Below are positions 31,323 to 41,543 of a DNA stretch of 64,000 bases, in pieces. The stretch is from Chaetoceros tenuissimus. Its lineage: Eukaryota; Bacillariophyta; Thalassiosirophyceae; Chaetocerotales; Chaetocerotaceae. The notes beneath the pieces are model-generated. The model ran no database searches and was not told the origin of the DNA. It was given only the letters and a program-made list of their open reading frames with translations. Within the stretch, counting starts at the first letter, position 1. The number at the start of each line of letters is the position of its first letter. Made by a program: the position numbers and the translations under genes. The stretch lies in NCBI GenBank assembly GCA_021927905.1, contig BLLK01000022.1, forward strand, positions 1,922,001 to 1,986,000, read 5' to 3'.

Positions 31323-32582
31323 TCAATTACTCTCATTTCTCTTTCTTTTCTTCTTCCCACCTCTCTTTCTTTTCTTCTTCCCATCTGTCTTTGTAACCTG
31401 CTCTGCAATTCTTGGTTGACTTCGATCGAGTACACCAGGCTGTCGACGTAGTAAATAAAAGCTCTTCTCCAAGTCACCATCTTCGCCACTTGCTATCGCT
31501 GCGAAGGGATACAGTGTGGTGATTGGGTCCTTTTCACAGATCTGCTCGTCACTCATTGATGCAAAGACATGCGCATTTTTATGTAATACTGTTGCACCGG
31601 CTGCCAAGATTGCCTGTATCAAGGATCGATTGTTATGGTCTCGTAGGTTATAGGCCCAAGGAAACCATTGCATAAAGAGAGTTTGTGTTTTCGGCGCATG
31701 AACTAGTGCATGATGAAGGATTGGAAATCGCTTTGATGGCGAAATTATCTCATGGAGGGCTGTCATTGTTTCCTTTTCTCCATACTTCCGAATAGCCCTT
31801 TCCACTGCTGTCTGCTGTCTGCTGAGATTCTTCTGGAATAAATATCCAGCTTGTTCTGGGTATAATTCTAGAGTGACTTTCAATATTGCTTTGAAATGAC
31901 ATAGTTTCCGATTATTGACCAAATAATACATGAACATTTTCCCGTCCAACAAAAAACCTGAAACGGATTCAGGGTCTAACTGCAGTAAAAACTTGAATCG
32001 CATGTGACAACCTTTCCATGCACTTTCTCTAATGAGATTGTATTCTGTTACATCTCCTTTCTTGAGAAGGCCGTCCTTCTTCAATGTCTCCAAAACTTTC
32101 ACAATACCTTCATCAAAATCTTTTGATAGATTTCCATCACCATTCATGATAGCAGCAAGCTGCAGCGTATTCAATCTAGCATTATCCCAAGATGGATCTG
32201 AAGTTAAAAGTCCTCCTCTTTTTCCTTCACCGCCAACATTATATTTGAAACCTTCTCTTGCCAACAAAGGAATATATTTTAATGCGTGGTTAGAGGTATA
32301 CCATAGACATGCTTGAATTGGAAGGCGTTTCTTCTCATTCTCGATCTTCATTGCATCTGGAAAGTTCTTCACAACACTCTCCACTGTACTTGTCTTTGGT
32401 TCGGACTCTGCAAGAGCATGAAGACTTTGACCAAATGCATCCACTAGTTGCTTCTTTGTTGACTGGACTGTCTTCATGATATCTTTTAAACATTTCTCGT
32501 CCTTCCAGTCACCAATGATGTCTTCTCTGATACACTTCAGCTGCATTTCGAGGTCAAGAATTTCTTGCGTAAGGGATGTCAT
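31323..32582 (-). CDS. Ankyrin-like paralogue 4 of the six-gene family, basic tail
   Basis: I start at the ATG at 32582, because MTSLTQEILDLEMQLKCI is the conserved family start; the upstream in-frame Met at 32672 is probably leader. The 419-residue protein has VVKNFPDAMKIENEKKRLPI, LKYIPLLAREG, NVGGEGKRGGLL, YPEQAGYLFQ, FPILHHALVHAPK, LRDHNNRSLIQAILAAG and DEQICEKDPITTLYPFAA, then FYLLRRQPGVLDRS. It ends with tandem Lys/Arg blocks (KKKRKRGGKKKRKRNESN). It belongs to the minus-strand subgroup (QICEKDP instead of QIRTKDP). Confidence 0.87.
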   Translation of the reverse strand: MTSLTQEILDLEMQLKCIREDIIGDWKDEKCLKDIMKTVQSTKKQLVDAFGQSLHALAESEPKTSTVESVVKNFPDAMKIENEKKRLPIQACLWYTSNHALKYIPLLAREGFKYNVGGEGKRGGLLTSDPSWDNARLNTLQLAAIMNGDGNLSKDFDEGIVKVLETLKKDGLLKKGDVTEYNLIRESAWKGCHMRFKFLLQLDPESVSGFLLDGKMFMYYLVNNRKLCHFKAILKVTLELYPEQAGYLFQKNLSRQQTAVERAIRKYGEKETMTALHEIISPSKRFPILHHALVHAPKTQTLFMQWFPWAYNLRDHNNRSLIQAILAAGATVLHKNAHVFASMSDEQICEKDPITTLYPFAAIASGEDGDLEKSFYLLRRQPGVLDRSQPRIAEQVTKTDGKKKRKRGGKKKRKRNESN

Positions 32583-32973
32583 TGTAGTATGTTTATATGG
32601 ATGCACTCTTGAACTTACTATGACTGTGGTGAGAAAGGAAAGATGAGAAAACTTTGGCTTTGCAGTTTGCAATACTTTGTGCTATTCGTCATTGTATATC
32701 TCATAGTCATTGACAACTGTCAACGTTTTATATCTTTCAGATTTAATACGTCAAGTACGTACCATGAAGTCGAACGAATTTCAACATCATGTTTTACTTT
32801 GATTTATGACAGTTGACTTTGTAATAACAAAAAAATGACATACAGATACATGCCAAAAACAATTGTAAAATGCGCAACATGGACGAGACAATTTAGATTT
32901 ATAGAATTCATATATTATATATTCATGTTTCTGCATATTACCATTTGACTTTAGTAGAACATGCTGAGTTTGT
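32583..32973. promoter_or_regulatory. Promoter of paralogue 4 and 3' flank of paralogue 5
   Basis: A conserved element reading TTTGTGCTATTCGTCATTG on the + strand sits at 32676-32696, about 95 bp upstream of the start codon. It is repeated at 35909-35929 before paralogue 6. A shorter form is at 34345-34356 before paralogue 5. Confidence 0.6.
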
Positions 32974-34206
32974 TCAATTACTATCACCTCTCTTTCTTTT
33001 CTTCTTCCTGTCCGCCGTTGTAACCTGCTCTACACTTCTAGTTTCACTCCGATCAAGCACACCAGGCTGTCGACGTAGCAGATAAAAGCTCTTTTCCAAG
33101 TCACCATCTTCGCCACTTGCTACCGCTGCGAAGGGATACAATGTAGTGACTGGGTCCTTTTCGCAGATCTGGTCATCGCTCATGAAGGCGAAAGCATTAG
33201 GATTTTCTTTCACTGACTTGCCCCCAGCTGCCAAGATAGCCTGAATGAGAGATCGATTGTTATGGTCTCGTAAGTTAGTAGCCCAAGGAAACCATTGCAT
33301 GAAGAGAGTTTGAGTTTTCGGAGCATGAACAAGTGCATGATGAAGGATGGCGAATTGCTTTGATGGCGAAATTATCTCATGAAGAGCTGTCATTGTTTCC
33401 TTTTCTCCAAAATTTGAAATAGCCATTTCAACTGCTGTCTGGTCATCGGTATGTTTTTGGAACAGATATCCAGCCTCCTCTGGGTATAATTCTAGAGTGA
33501 CTTTCAGTACAACTTTGAAACGATCCAAATCTTTTGCATCAATCAAACAATGCAGGAGGGGTTTTCCACCATATGTATACCCTTTTAGAGCTCCAAGATC
33601 CAATTGTAATAAATACTTGAATCGCAATGGACAGCATTCCTGAGAACCATATATAATGAGATCGTATTCTGTTACATCTTCTTTCTTAAGAAGACTGTCC
33701 CTCTTCAATATCTCTAAAACTTTTACCATACATGCATCTAATGCTGTTGTACCAGTACCAGTACTACTATCCATGGCCAAAACAAGCTGTAGTGTATTAT
33801 ATGTACCATTGTTCCAAGATAGATCTGAAGTCAATAGTCCTCCTCGTTTCTCTTCGCCGCCAACATTATGTTTCATACCTTCTCTTGCCAATAAAGGGAT
33901 ATATTTTGCTCCATATTTAGTTATATTCCACATACATGACTGAATTGGAAGTCTATTCTTATTCCTATTCTTCATTGAAACAGGAAATTTCGTTACTACA
34001 GTCTCCACGATACTCTCCTTTGGCCTGAATTTCCCTAGTCTATGAAGACTCTGTCCAAATGCATCAACTATTTGCTTATTTGCTGACTGGACAGTATTCA
34101 TTAGAGCTTTCAAACATGTCTCATCCTTCCAGTCGCCAATGATGCCTTCTCTTATGCACTTCAGTTGCATCTCGAGGTCAAGAATTTCTTGTGTAAGGGA
34201 TGTCAT
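32974..34206 (-). CDS. Ankyrin-like paralogue 5 of the six-gene family, basic tail
   Basis: This 410-residue copy starts MTSLTQEILDLEMQLKCI. Its blocks match paralogues 4 and 6: FGQSLHRLGKFRP, NRLPIQS, AKYIPLLAREG, NVGGEEKRGGLL, YPEEAGYLFQKH, FAILHHALVHAPK, LRDHNNRSLIQAILAAG and DDQICEKDPVTTLYPFAA, with a short basic tail (KKKRKRGDSN). Single exon, same strand as paralogues 4 and 6, in tandem with about 300-400 bp spacing. Function unknown. Confidence 0.87.
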   Translation of the reverse strand: MTSLTQEILDLEMQLKCIREGIIGDWKDETCLKALMNTVQSANKQIVDAFGQSLHRLGKFRPKESIVETVVTKFPVSMKNRNKNRLPIQSCMWNITKYGAKYIPLLAREGMKHNVGGEEKRGGLLTSDLSWNNGTYNTLQLVLAMDSSTGTGTTALDACMVKVLEILKRDSLLKKEDVTEYDLIIYGSQECCPLRFKYLLQLDLGALKGYTYGGKPLLHCLIDAKDLDRFKVVLKVTLELYPEEAGYLFQKHTDDQTAVEMAISNFGEKETMTALHEIISPSKQFAILHHALVHAPKTQTLFMQWFPWATNLRDHNNRSLIQAILAAGGKSVKENPNAFAFMSDDQICEKDPVTTLYPFAAVASGEDGDLEKSFYLLRRQPGVLDRSETRSVEQVTTADRKKKRKRGDSN

Positions 34207-34483
34207 TGTAGCTTGGCAATAATGGATGTATACTTTCGACTAATTGTGGTAGGATATGGGCTGAAACTGCTTGCTGCAACTCTCATCGGGATGCCTTTGT
34301 TTTTCTACTCGTCTCAAGTCTGTGTTCCGAATGGTTGTGTCAAGATTCGTCATTGTTTCTGTCCACGATGTCATAGACATTCATCATTCTATGGATCATC
34401 CTATACATCAAGTACGTACACATTAGAATGTACATTTATGTAATTTAATTATTTCTACACGTTAGTCTACCATTTGAGTTTGT
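34207..34483. promoter_or_regulatory. Promoter region of paralogue 5
   Basis: The spacer holds ATTCGTCATTGT at 34345-34356, the core of the element shared with paralogues 4 and 6. Nothing else is recognised. Confidence 0.5.
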
Positions 34484-35731
34484 TCAATTACTTTCACCTC
34501 TCTTTCTTTTCTTCTTCCCACCTTTCCTTCTTTTCTTCTTCCCACCTGTCGTTGTAACCTGCTCTGCAATTCTAGTTTCACTCCGATCAAGCACACCAGG
34601 CTGTCGACGAAGCAGGTAAAAGGTTTTCTCCAAGTCGCTATCTTCGCCACTTGCTACTGCTGCGAAGGGATACAGTGTAGTGACTGGATCCTTTTCACAG
34701 ATCTGCTCGTCACTCATGGATGCGAAAACAGTAAGATGCTCATTTACCACTTTCGCACCAGCTGCCAAGATTGCCTGTATCAAGGATCGATTGTTATGGT
34801 CTCGTAGGTTATAGGCCCAAGGAAACCATTTCATGAAAAGAACTTGTTTTTGTGGGGCATGAACAAGCGCATGATGAAGGATAGGGAATCGCTTTGATGG
34901 TGAAATTATCTCATGGAGAGCTGTCATCATTTCCTTTTCCCCATACTTCTGAATTGCCCTTTCCACTGCTGTCTGCTGTCCATCGGTATCCTTCTGGAAT
35001 AAATATCCAGCTTGTTCTGGGTACAATTCTAGAGTGACTTTCAATATTGCTTTGAAATTATCTAATTCTCGGCTGATCACCAATTGCATGAACGTTTTCT
35101 CGTTCTTCACAAAGCTTGAAATGGATTCAGGGTCCAATTGTAATAAATACTTGAATCGCATTGGACAACATTTCCAAGCGCCATAAGAAATGAGATTGTG
35201 TTCTGTTATGTCCTCTCTCTTGAGAAGGTCGCCCTTCTTCAATGACTCTAAAACTTTTACAATACCTGCATCGAATACTATTGTACCGCTTTCACCATTC
35301 ATGTTTACAGCAAGCTGCAGTGTATTCAATCTGGGGTTTGAAGATGGATCTGAAGTCAATAGTCCTCCACGACTCTCTTCGCCGCCAACATTATGTTTCA
35401 TACCTTCTCTTGCCAACATAGGTATGTATTTTAGTGCACTAGATGTATACCATAGACATGACTGAATTGGAAGGCGTTTCTTCTTATTCTGTACCTTCAT
35501 TGCATCTGGGAATATCTTCACTACAGTCTCCACTGTGCTTTCGTTTGGCTTAGACTGTACTAGCCTATGAAGACTCTGTCCAAATGCATCCACTAGTTGC
35601 TTCTTTGTTGACTTGACCATCCTCATCAAATCTTTTAAACAAGCCTCATCCTTCCAGTCACCAATTATGTTTTCTCTGATACACTTCAGCTGCATCTCAA
35701 GGTCAAGAATTTCTTGTGTAAGGGATGTCAT
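34484..35731 (-). CDS. Ankyrin-like paralogue 6 of the six-gene family, basic tail
   Basis: I start at the ATG at 35731 (MTSLTQEILDLEMQLKCI); the in-frame Met at 35755 lies in a leader (HPYKHTT) also present before paralogue 4, which shows that the 5' flank was copied with the gene. The 415-residue protein has the full set of blocks (LKYIPMLAREG, NVGGEESRGGLL, FPILHHALVHAPQ, LRDHNNRSLIQAILAAG, DEQICEKDPVTTLYPFAA) and a double basic tail (KKKRRKGGKKKRKRGESN). It is closest to paralogue 4. Confidence 0.87.
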   Translation of the reverse strand: MTSLTQEILDLEMQLKCIRENIIGDWKDEACLKDLMRMVKSTKKQLVDAFGQSLHRLVQSKPNESTVETVVKIFPDAMKVQNKKKRLPIQSCLWYTSSALKYIPMLAREGMKHNVGGEESRGGLLTSDPSSNPRLNTLQLAVNMNGESGTIVFDAGIVKVLESLKKGDLLKREDITEHNLISYGAWKCCPMRFKYLLQLDPESISSFVKNEKTFMQLVISRELDNFKAILKVTLELYPEQAGYLFQKDTDGQQTAVERAIQKYGEKEMMTALHEIISPSKRFPILHHALVHAPQKQVLFMKWFPWAYNLRDHNNRSLIQAILAAGAKVVNEHLTVFASMSDEQICEKDPVTTLYPFAAVASGEDSDLEKTFYLLRRQPGVLDRSETRIAEQVTTTGGKKKRRKGGKKKRKRGESN

Positions 35732-36172
35732 GGTAGTATGTTTATATGGATGCACTCTGAACCTATATGAATATGGATGTAGATGTGGTGATAAGGAAAG
35801 GTATGGACTGAGATAAAAAAATCTAGAGAGGGTGTGAAAAGGCGTGAAGGCTCTCTCTCTATTATTCTCGCGACTGCCTCTCTCTCGTTCTCTAATTTGT
35901 GCGCCATATTTGTGCTATTCGTCATTGTAAATATCGTGTGCCATTTACGTCTGTCAACAGACTGTATCTTTTTAGAACTATTGGTAAATAAAAGTACGCA
36001 CGTTGTTGACCATTTCTATGCGAACACATCATTCATTCTTCATCAGTCATTTTCATCACACATCTAACAAAAGTAAAGAGAAGGTGATGTAATGATAAAT
36101 GAAATACAGCATCACTAGTATTGTACATATAAGCTTTACATATCAATAAAATATTGATTCAACCTTGACAGT
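35732..36172. promoter_or_regulatory. Divergent promoter region of paralogue 6 and the P450 gene
   Basis: It contains the GCTATTCGTCATTGTA element at 35914-35929 shared with paralogue 4, and a CT-rich tract around 35848-35892. Confidence 0.55.
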
Positions 36173-37750
36173 ATGATGCTTCTTCCTCGTCCATTTAGAA
36201 TAAGGGATACTGCTACCAGCATCACCCTATTCCTTTGTATCTTTGCAGCAGTTTGCATTCTCGAAGCATCTGCATTTTCAACCCGAAGCCAAAGACTGCA
36301 TACTACTCCAAAACTCACTCGTCAAGCAGTTACAGAAGAAAGTACCGAGATTATTTCTGACAAAGACCGCATCGCATCATTGCCTCTACCTCCTCATCGA
36401 TCACCAGGTCCTTTCCGTGGAATAAGAGAAAGTATCTCACACTTGACAGACGGGAAACGTTTTGCAAGAAAAAGAGCCGAAGAACTCGGAGATGTATTTT
36501 TAACCAATGTATTTTTCAAACCTACCGTGATTATCGGGGGTCAAGAAGCCATTACAGAGTTCGTATCGGGCACTGAACTCAAGTCAAAAGTCATTCATGC
36601 AGCATTACCAGATACATTCAAAGAATTGCATACGAAATGGGGTACTCTCAATTTAGACTCAACTGATACGCTTCATAAGGAAGCTAGATCATTATTTAGT
36701 GAGATATTCAGTGTGGATGCACTTGAATCCTATCTTCCCGTGATTGAAGAGAGCTTGGAAATGTATGTGCAATCCATTGTAGAGAGAATCAAGAAGAATC
36801 CACAAGAGGAGATCCAAATCGTTCAGGAGTTGAAAGAATTGTGTTTGCAAATTTTTAGTAAGTTATTCTCTGGTGCAGAGCTTACAAAGGAGCAAGTGCA
36901 AATGTTTGATGATTACAACTCGGCACTTCTTGCATTACCATTTGAAAAGAAAAAGATTGAAAAGGGGAGAGATGCACTCAAAACTCTCAAGAGTGAAATG
37001 CTTTCAAGATACAAAGACTGTCAAGCAGGAACTGCAGATCCAGCGTCGGCATTTTACAGCGAAAAGGTTCAAAAATGGTTTGGTTATGATGAAGATAGAG
37101 TCTGTACTGCAACTGTTTTGTTTATATGGGGCGCATACATTGAATGTGCAGCACTAATGACAAATGCATTGACCATTATCAAAAATGAGAATCCAGATTA
37201 CATTGAAATCATTGCAGAAGAATATCAAACTCAACTAAAGTCAGATTTATCACTTTCAGACTTGGAATTTTGGTCGAATATGCAGCAAACTTTGGGTGTT
37301 TTGAGAGAATCTCTTCGTTTGATCCCACCAGCTGGTGGAGCAACGCGATACAGTGACGAAGACTTTGAATTTCGTGGTTATAGAATTCCAGCGGGTACAG
37401 CAGTAATGATGGATCCTCGGGTAGGCAATACAGATCCAAAGCTCTTTACAGAACCTGACGAGTTCCTACCTTTGCGATGGGTGCCATCAGATAGCTCGAC
37501 TTCGTCATCTTCTGGAGGTTGTCCATTGAAGGGAACTGCTCTCAAGCTTGGATTTGGAAGTTGGTTTCCAGGTGGCTTTGGAGCACATCAATGTCCTGGT
37601 ATTCCTCTGGCTGAGCTCACATCGAAAATCTTTCTTGGTAAGGTAGCGACTGCCTTTGATAATTGGAGTTTCGATGAAGTGAAGTATGTTGAAGTTCCAA
37701 TCAAGATTCCCACCGATAATTTTGCTGTCACATTTTCATTACGCAATTAA
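36173..37750 (+). CDS. Plastid-targeted cytochrome P450, divergent
   Basis: A 525-residue haem-thiolate enzyme. The N-terminus is a signal peptide (ATSITLFLCIFAAVCILE) followed by ASAFSTR, the plastid-import motif. The K-helix ExxR is in LRESLRLIPP (about residue 377). The haem loop is FPGGFGAHQCPGIPLAE with the ligand Cys near residue 473. Its spacing differs slightly from FxxGxxxCxG, with Gly where Phe is usual. The I-helix (FIWGAYIECAALMT, about 317-330) lacks the usual acid-Thr pair, with Cys after Glu. In CYP74 and CYP8 types, loss of that Thr goes with isomerase or lyase chemistry instead of mono-oxygenation. The closest overall look is the CYP120/CYP26-like group. Single exon. The substrate is unknown. 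Confidence 0.85.
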   Translation: MMLLPRPFRIRDTATSITLFLCIFAAVCILEASAFSTRSQRLHTTPKLTRQAVTEESTEIISDKDRIASLPLPPHRSPGPFRGIRESISHLTDGKRFARKRAEELGDVFLTNVFFKPTVIIGGQEAITEFVSGTELKSKVIHAALPDTFKELHTKWGTLNLDSTDTLHKEARSLFSEIFSVDALESYLPVIEESLEMYVQSIVERIKKNPQEEIQIVQELKELCLQIFSKLFSGAELTKEQVQMFDDYNSALLALPFEKKKIEKGRDALKTLKSEMLSRYKDCQAGTADPASAFYSEKVQKWFGYDEDRVCTATVLFIWGAYIECAALMTNALTIIKNENPDYIEIIAEEYQTQLKSDLSLSDLEFWSNMQQTLGVLRESLRLIPPAGGATRYSDEDFEFRGYRIPAGTAVMMDPRVGNTDPKLFTEPDEFLPLRWVPSDSSTSSSSGGCPLKGTALKLGFGSWFPGGFGAHQCPGIPLAELTSKIFLGKVATAFDNWSFDEVKYVEVPIKIPTDNFAVTFSLRN

Positions 37751-38037
37751 TATATTTTAACTTGTACAAATCTCAAAAGGAAGGAGTCATATTATTGTTT
37801 CTAGTAAGGAGGATTTATATTTTAACTTTAAATGCTTTCGCTCTATGATTTTAGTATTATTTTAGTGGGATCGAAAAGCATTGGGCTTCGCGTCTTTCTT
37901 AGAATGAGAAGCTTCTAATAATAATACTTGTCACATCAGGAATCGGAGTCTACAAACTCTTCTTTTTCTCTTGAAAACCTCATTCCTTTTCTACATTCCA
38001 ATATCTTTAGGAACACAAGTCATTCGAATATTAAGTT

Positions 38038-41000
38038 ATGCTACAGAACTCGAAGACAGAGCTAACTTCAGAGGACTCCCAGTCGCAATATCCCGATGTT
38101 ATTGATCTTGGACTGGAGGTCCCTCGAGGTGGAGGCTACAATGTTTTCAAGGGTAGTAAAAAGATGAGCTTTGTAGCAAGAAATCCTCAGCAATATGGTC
38201 GCCAATCGGACGGTGAAGGTCTAGAGATGAATCTTAGTAGAGAGGCTACTACAAAATTCAGTAACACTGTCCAGCGTCCGGATGTTATTGATCTTGGTCT
38301 AGAAGTAAATTTTAGTAGAGAAGAAACTAAAAAGTATAGTAATACCTCGAAGAACAAGAAGACCAACGCAAATCCATATTCTTTATGTTCAGCATATGCT
38401 GGGTATAGGATCTTGCGTCTCTCACTCGAGCTGTTCATAATTGCCCATTCTTTGAAAGCAAACCATTCCATAACTATGGCTGGTACCTTCTTCCTAATTT
38501 ACAGCTTATGCGATGTATCTTCTGGCTCGATCTACCTCTGGTATCCAGACCTCTTTTTTGGATCCTACATGAAATCTGTGATTTTCGTCCAGTAACTGTT
38601 GGGTTTCAGGTTGGAGGATACCTCATATTCTTTTCCACTCACGATGCGATTTGGATGGCGTTTTCGATTGGTTTGTGTGGCATTGGGACGTCGTCTTGGT
38701 TTGTAAACTATCAGTCTATTGTCCAGTTCTCGTGTACTGGAGATGATGAGATCAAGAAAACTGCAAGTGTTAGGCAGATTTTTGAAGCTATTGGGTTCTT
38801 AGTTCCAAGTATCAGCCTTGGAATTATGCACACAATATTTCCAATGAGTGTAGACATATTCTCAACTACAGCATATGTCCTTGGTGTATTTGCTTTTCTA
38901 TTTTATGCTGTTTCTTTTTATGATGTCATAAATTTGGCCGCGAGATCTGGCAGTTTGAGTAATTCAAAAGTTGGAATTTGTGAATCCATGAAATTGCTAT
39001 GGGAATCATCTACACCTCTCTATTTCTCCTTAAACTCTATATTACTTGCGTTGAGTAATATCCTTGGTGGCACTTTGGCTGTGATGACAACTGAATATTT
39101 TGGACTCGAAGAAGATAGCCTTTGGGTTGGGGCCATCGGAATTCCAATCGGAGGTATGTTGTCTGCGGCCAAAGCTTTACTTTTGAAAAAGCCTGCTGAT
39201 GACTTGTTGAAATTTTATTCGTCATCATTTTGGCTCGTTCTTATCAACGCTTTGCTCTTTGCATTTGCTGGAGCAGCATTGGATTTCTTTGAGAATAATT
39301 CTTCATCTGCATACGCCACGATGTTTTTCTTTGGTGCCACTGTCGGTTATTTCTTCTGCGAAATGTGGGCTGTGGCATTTGCATGCTGGTTAAAAGAGTT
39401 GGGAGAGTTCTCCCCCTCTGAAGTTAGCAGGGCAAACTCCTTACACAATATAGGAGTACAAGTCGTTCTTGCTGTTGCATTCCAGCTTCAAACACTGTCA
39501 CTTGATACCATCGAAACTGCAAAAATTGTAGAACTTTCAAAAGCATTTTCCATGGCTGCTGCTCTTTATGGCACACTCATGTTTCTGGTGCTAATTTGTA
39601 TTTATCTATATGGATCGAGGCCTGATCTAATCAATATGTCAAGATTTCATTGGACCAAGGCCTTGCCTTTCAATAAGTTCACGGTCAAGTTCGTCTCATA
39701 TGTCACGAAAACGACAGTAGATACAATGTCGTTTGCAGCATTTTCTAATTTTCGTACAAACTCTCTGATCGATGCACTTTCCGATGATGCTTTGACGGAT
39801 GGTGGAGCATTATCGTCACCTCCATGCACTTTGAATTACTCCAACTTCGTACAGTTCCTCAACGACTTTTATGAAAGGAATAATGGAAACAAATCAGGAG
39901 ATGCTTTCTATGTTAATAGCAACGTGAATCTCAACAACGTCATTTTTAGTAATAGCGAGGCACTTGCGACTAGGATGGATATGATAGAGAATGCTACATC
40001 AAGCATTTTCCTGTTGACATGGTCTATAGATGGAGAAAGTTCCATCGACTTGATAAATGAAATCATTAGAAAGCACCGTGAATTAGGAGTCGATGTAAAA
40101 GTCATGGTGGACGGAGTTAACTTTTACTATCGCTGTCTTCTTTTCAACACAACTGAAGGAGTGGAGAACAGACTAATGGCTATAAAAATGTTAATTGAAG
40201 AAGGCATTGAGGTCAGGTTCATTGTTGAAAATGTTGGAGATGCAAACTATAGATGCGGATCGCATAGCAAGATTCTCTTGGTTGATGATAAGTACATGGT
40301 AGCTGGAGGCAGAAATATGGAGGATTCATATTTGACAGATGAAGGGATATTTCTTGACGCTGATTTAGTTTTGGAAGGAAACTTTACACATTCTGCAAAG
40401 AGAATGTCGGATAAGCTATGGCAAAATGGAACTAATGTTCTTGATATCCTGGAAGACATTGGCCATCTTGATAAGATCTATTCCGAGATGGATGCATTGT
40501 CAGCTTCTATAATCGCTTTTCCGTTATCAGCGTCCATCATTGAAACAAAGAGAGCCCCACTGGATCGATTTGCATTCAACAGTATTATTAGTACTACAAC
40601 TCAAAGTATTGGAACAAATGCCAGCTTGATTTGTCTTCATCATATCACAGGAGGGATAGATGGAATTGATATTATCTATTCATCAATTTTGAAGCTTATC
40701 GAAAGTGCCACAACTGAAATCACATTGGTTTATGGTTATTTTCAACTGTTCCCTCATATGGAGAAAGCGATTTCAGCAGCAATTGAAAGAGGTGTGAGGG
40801 TGAAACTTTTCACTAACTCATCGGAGACAGGTGATATCTTCTTCTTGAATCCAATTTTTACGGAGGCACAAAAAAGACTCTTCGAAATGGGAGCTGAAGT
40901 ATATGTCTTGAATGAAGAGAAAAATGTGATGGGAGATGGTGAAAGTTACCGTTGTGTCCACCATAAATTCATGACAGTGGATGATCGTGCAGTTATTTGC

Positions 41001-41240
41001 GGGAGTTGGAATTGTATGGGAGTATCAGTGTTCTACGATTCGGAATTTGCGATGATTCTGTTTGAAGACGAAGAGAATAACAGTGGGCTTTGCCAGCCTT
41101 TCAAGTCTCAAATCAGATCTTTTTCGGAAAATGGAACGTTCAGAAAGCTGGAAGATACACCACCAATTGCCACCCATAATCCGTTTGTAACATTGTTTAT
41201 GTCCCGTCAAGGTCTCAAGATGACCAAACGTGGTTATTGA
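38038..41240 (+). CDS. Transporter-like membrane region fused to a phospholipase D-type domain with two HKD motifs
   Basis: Two overlapping frames are best joined by an intron at 38515-38609 (GTATCT...TTTCAG, 95 nt, phase 0), giving exons 38038-38514 and 38610-41240 and a 1035-residue protein. The N-terminal 100 residues are polar with a repeated DVIDLGLEV unit. From about residue 115 to 530 there are about eleven hydrophobic segments with an MFS-like look (Gly-rich loops, FYDVINL, GIPIGGMLSAAKALL). The C-terminal half carries two HxKxxxxD motifs, HSKILLVD (about 710) followed by GGRN, and HHKFMTVD (about 943) followed by GSWN, typical of PLD/cardiolipin-synthase enzymes that form a phospho-His intermediate. 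Lipid head-group transfer or hydrolysis at a membrane is expected. The intron choice is a prediction. Confidence 0.78.
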
Positions 41241-41543
41241 TAAGGCAAGATGAATTGCATCGTATTTGGTATTGGTCAGTTTCGATCAATTGTATCTTCA
41301 ATACATGCAATGTTCTGTAATAGTTCGTAAAAAGTAATGAGACATCATCAAGTAATATCAGTCATGCAATACGCTCATAGAAGCTGTAAACGAAGGTAAT
41401 CTACATGAAATAACCAATGCATAAAGCCCGATTGCTAATTAATGACTTCACCAAAATGGGAAGAATCAATAGAGAATATGAAAATCCCTTCCTCTATTAG
41501 TAAAAATTATTGAATATTACAGCTCTCGAGTGGAAAGTTTCAC
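41241..41543. other. Intergenic region between convergent genes
   Basis: It holds the 3' flanks of the PLD-fusion gene and the minus-strand ankyrin-AAA gene. Nothing is recognised. Confidence 0.45.

Noticed and set aside
38541-38609. Alternative intron (GTATCC donor) in the transporter-PLD gene
   Set aside because: It leaves the wrong phase for the downstream frame; the donor at 38515 keeps it.
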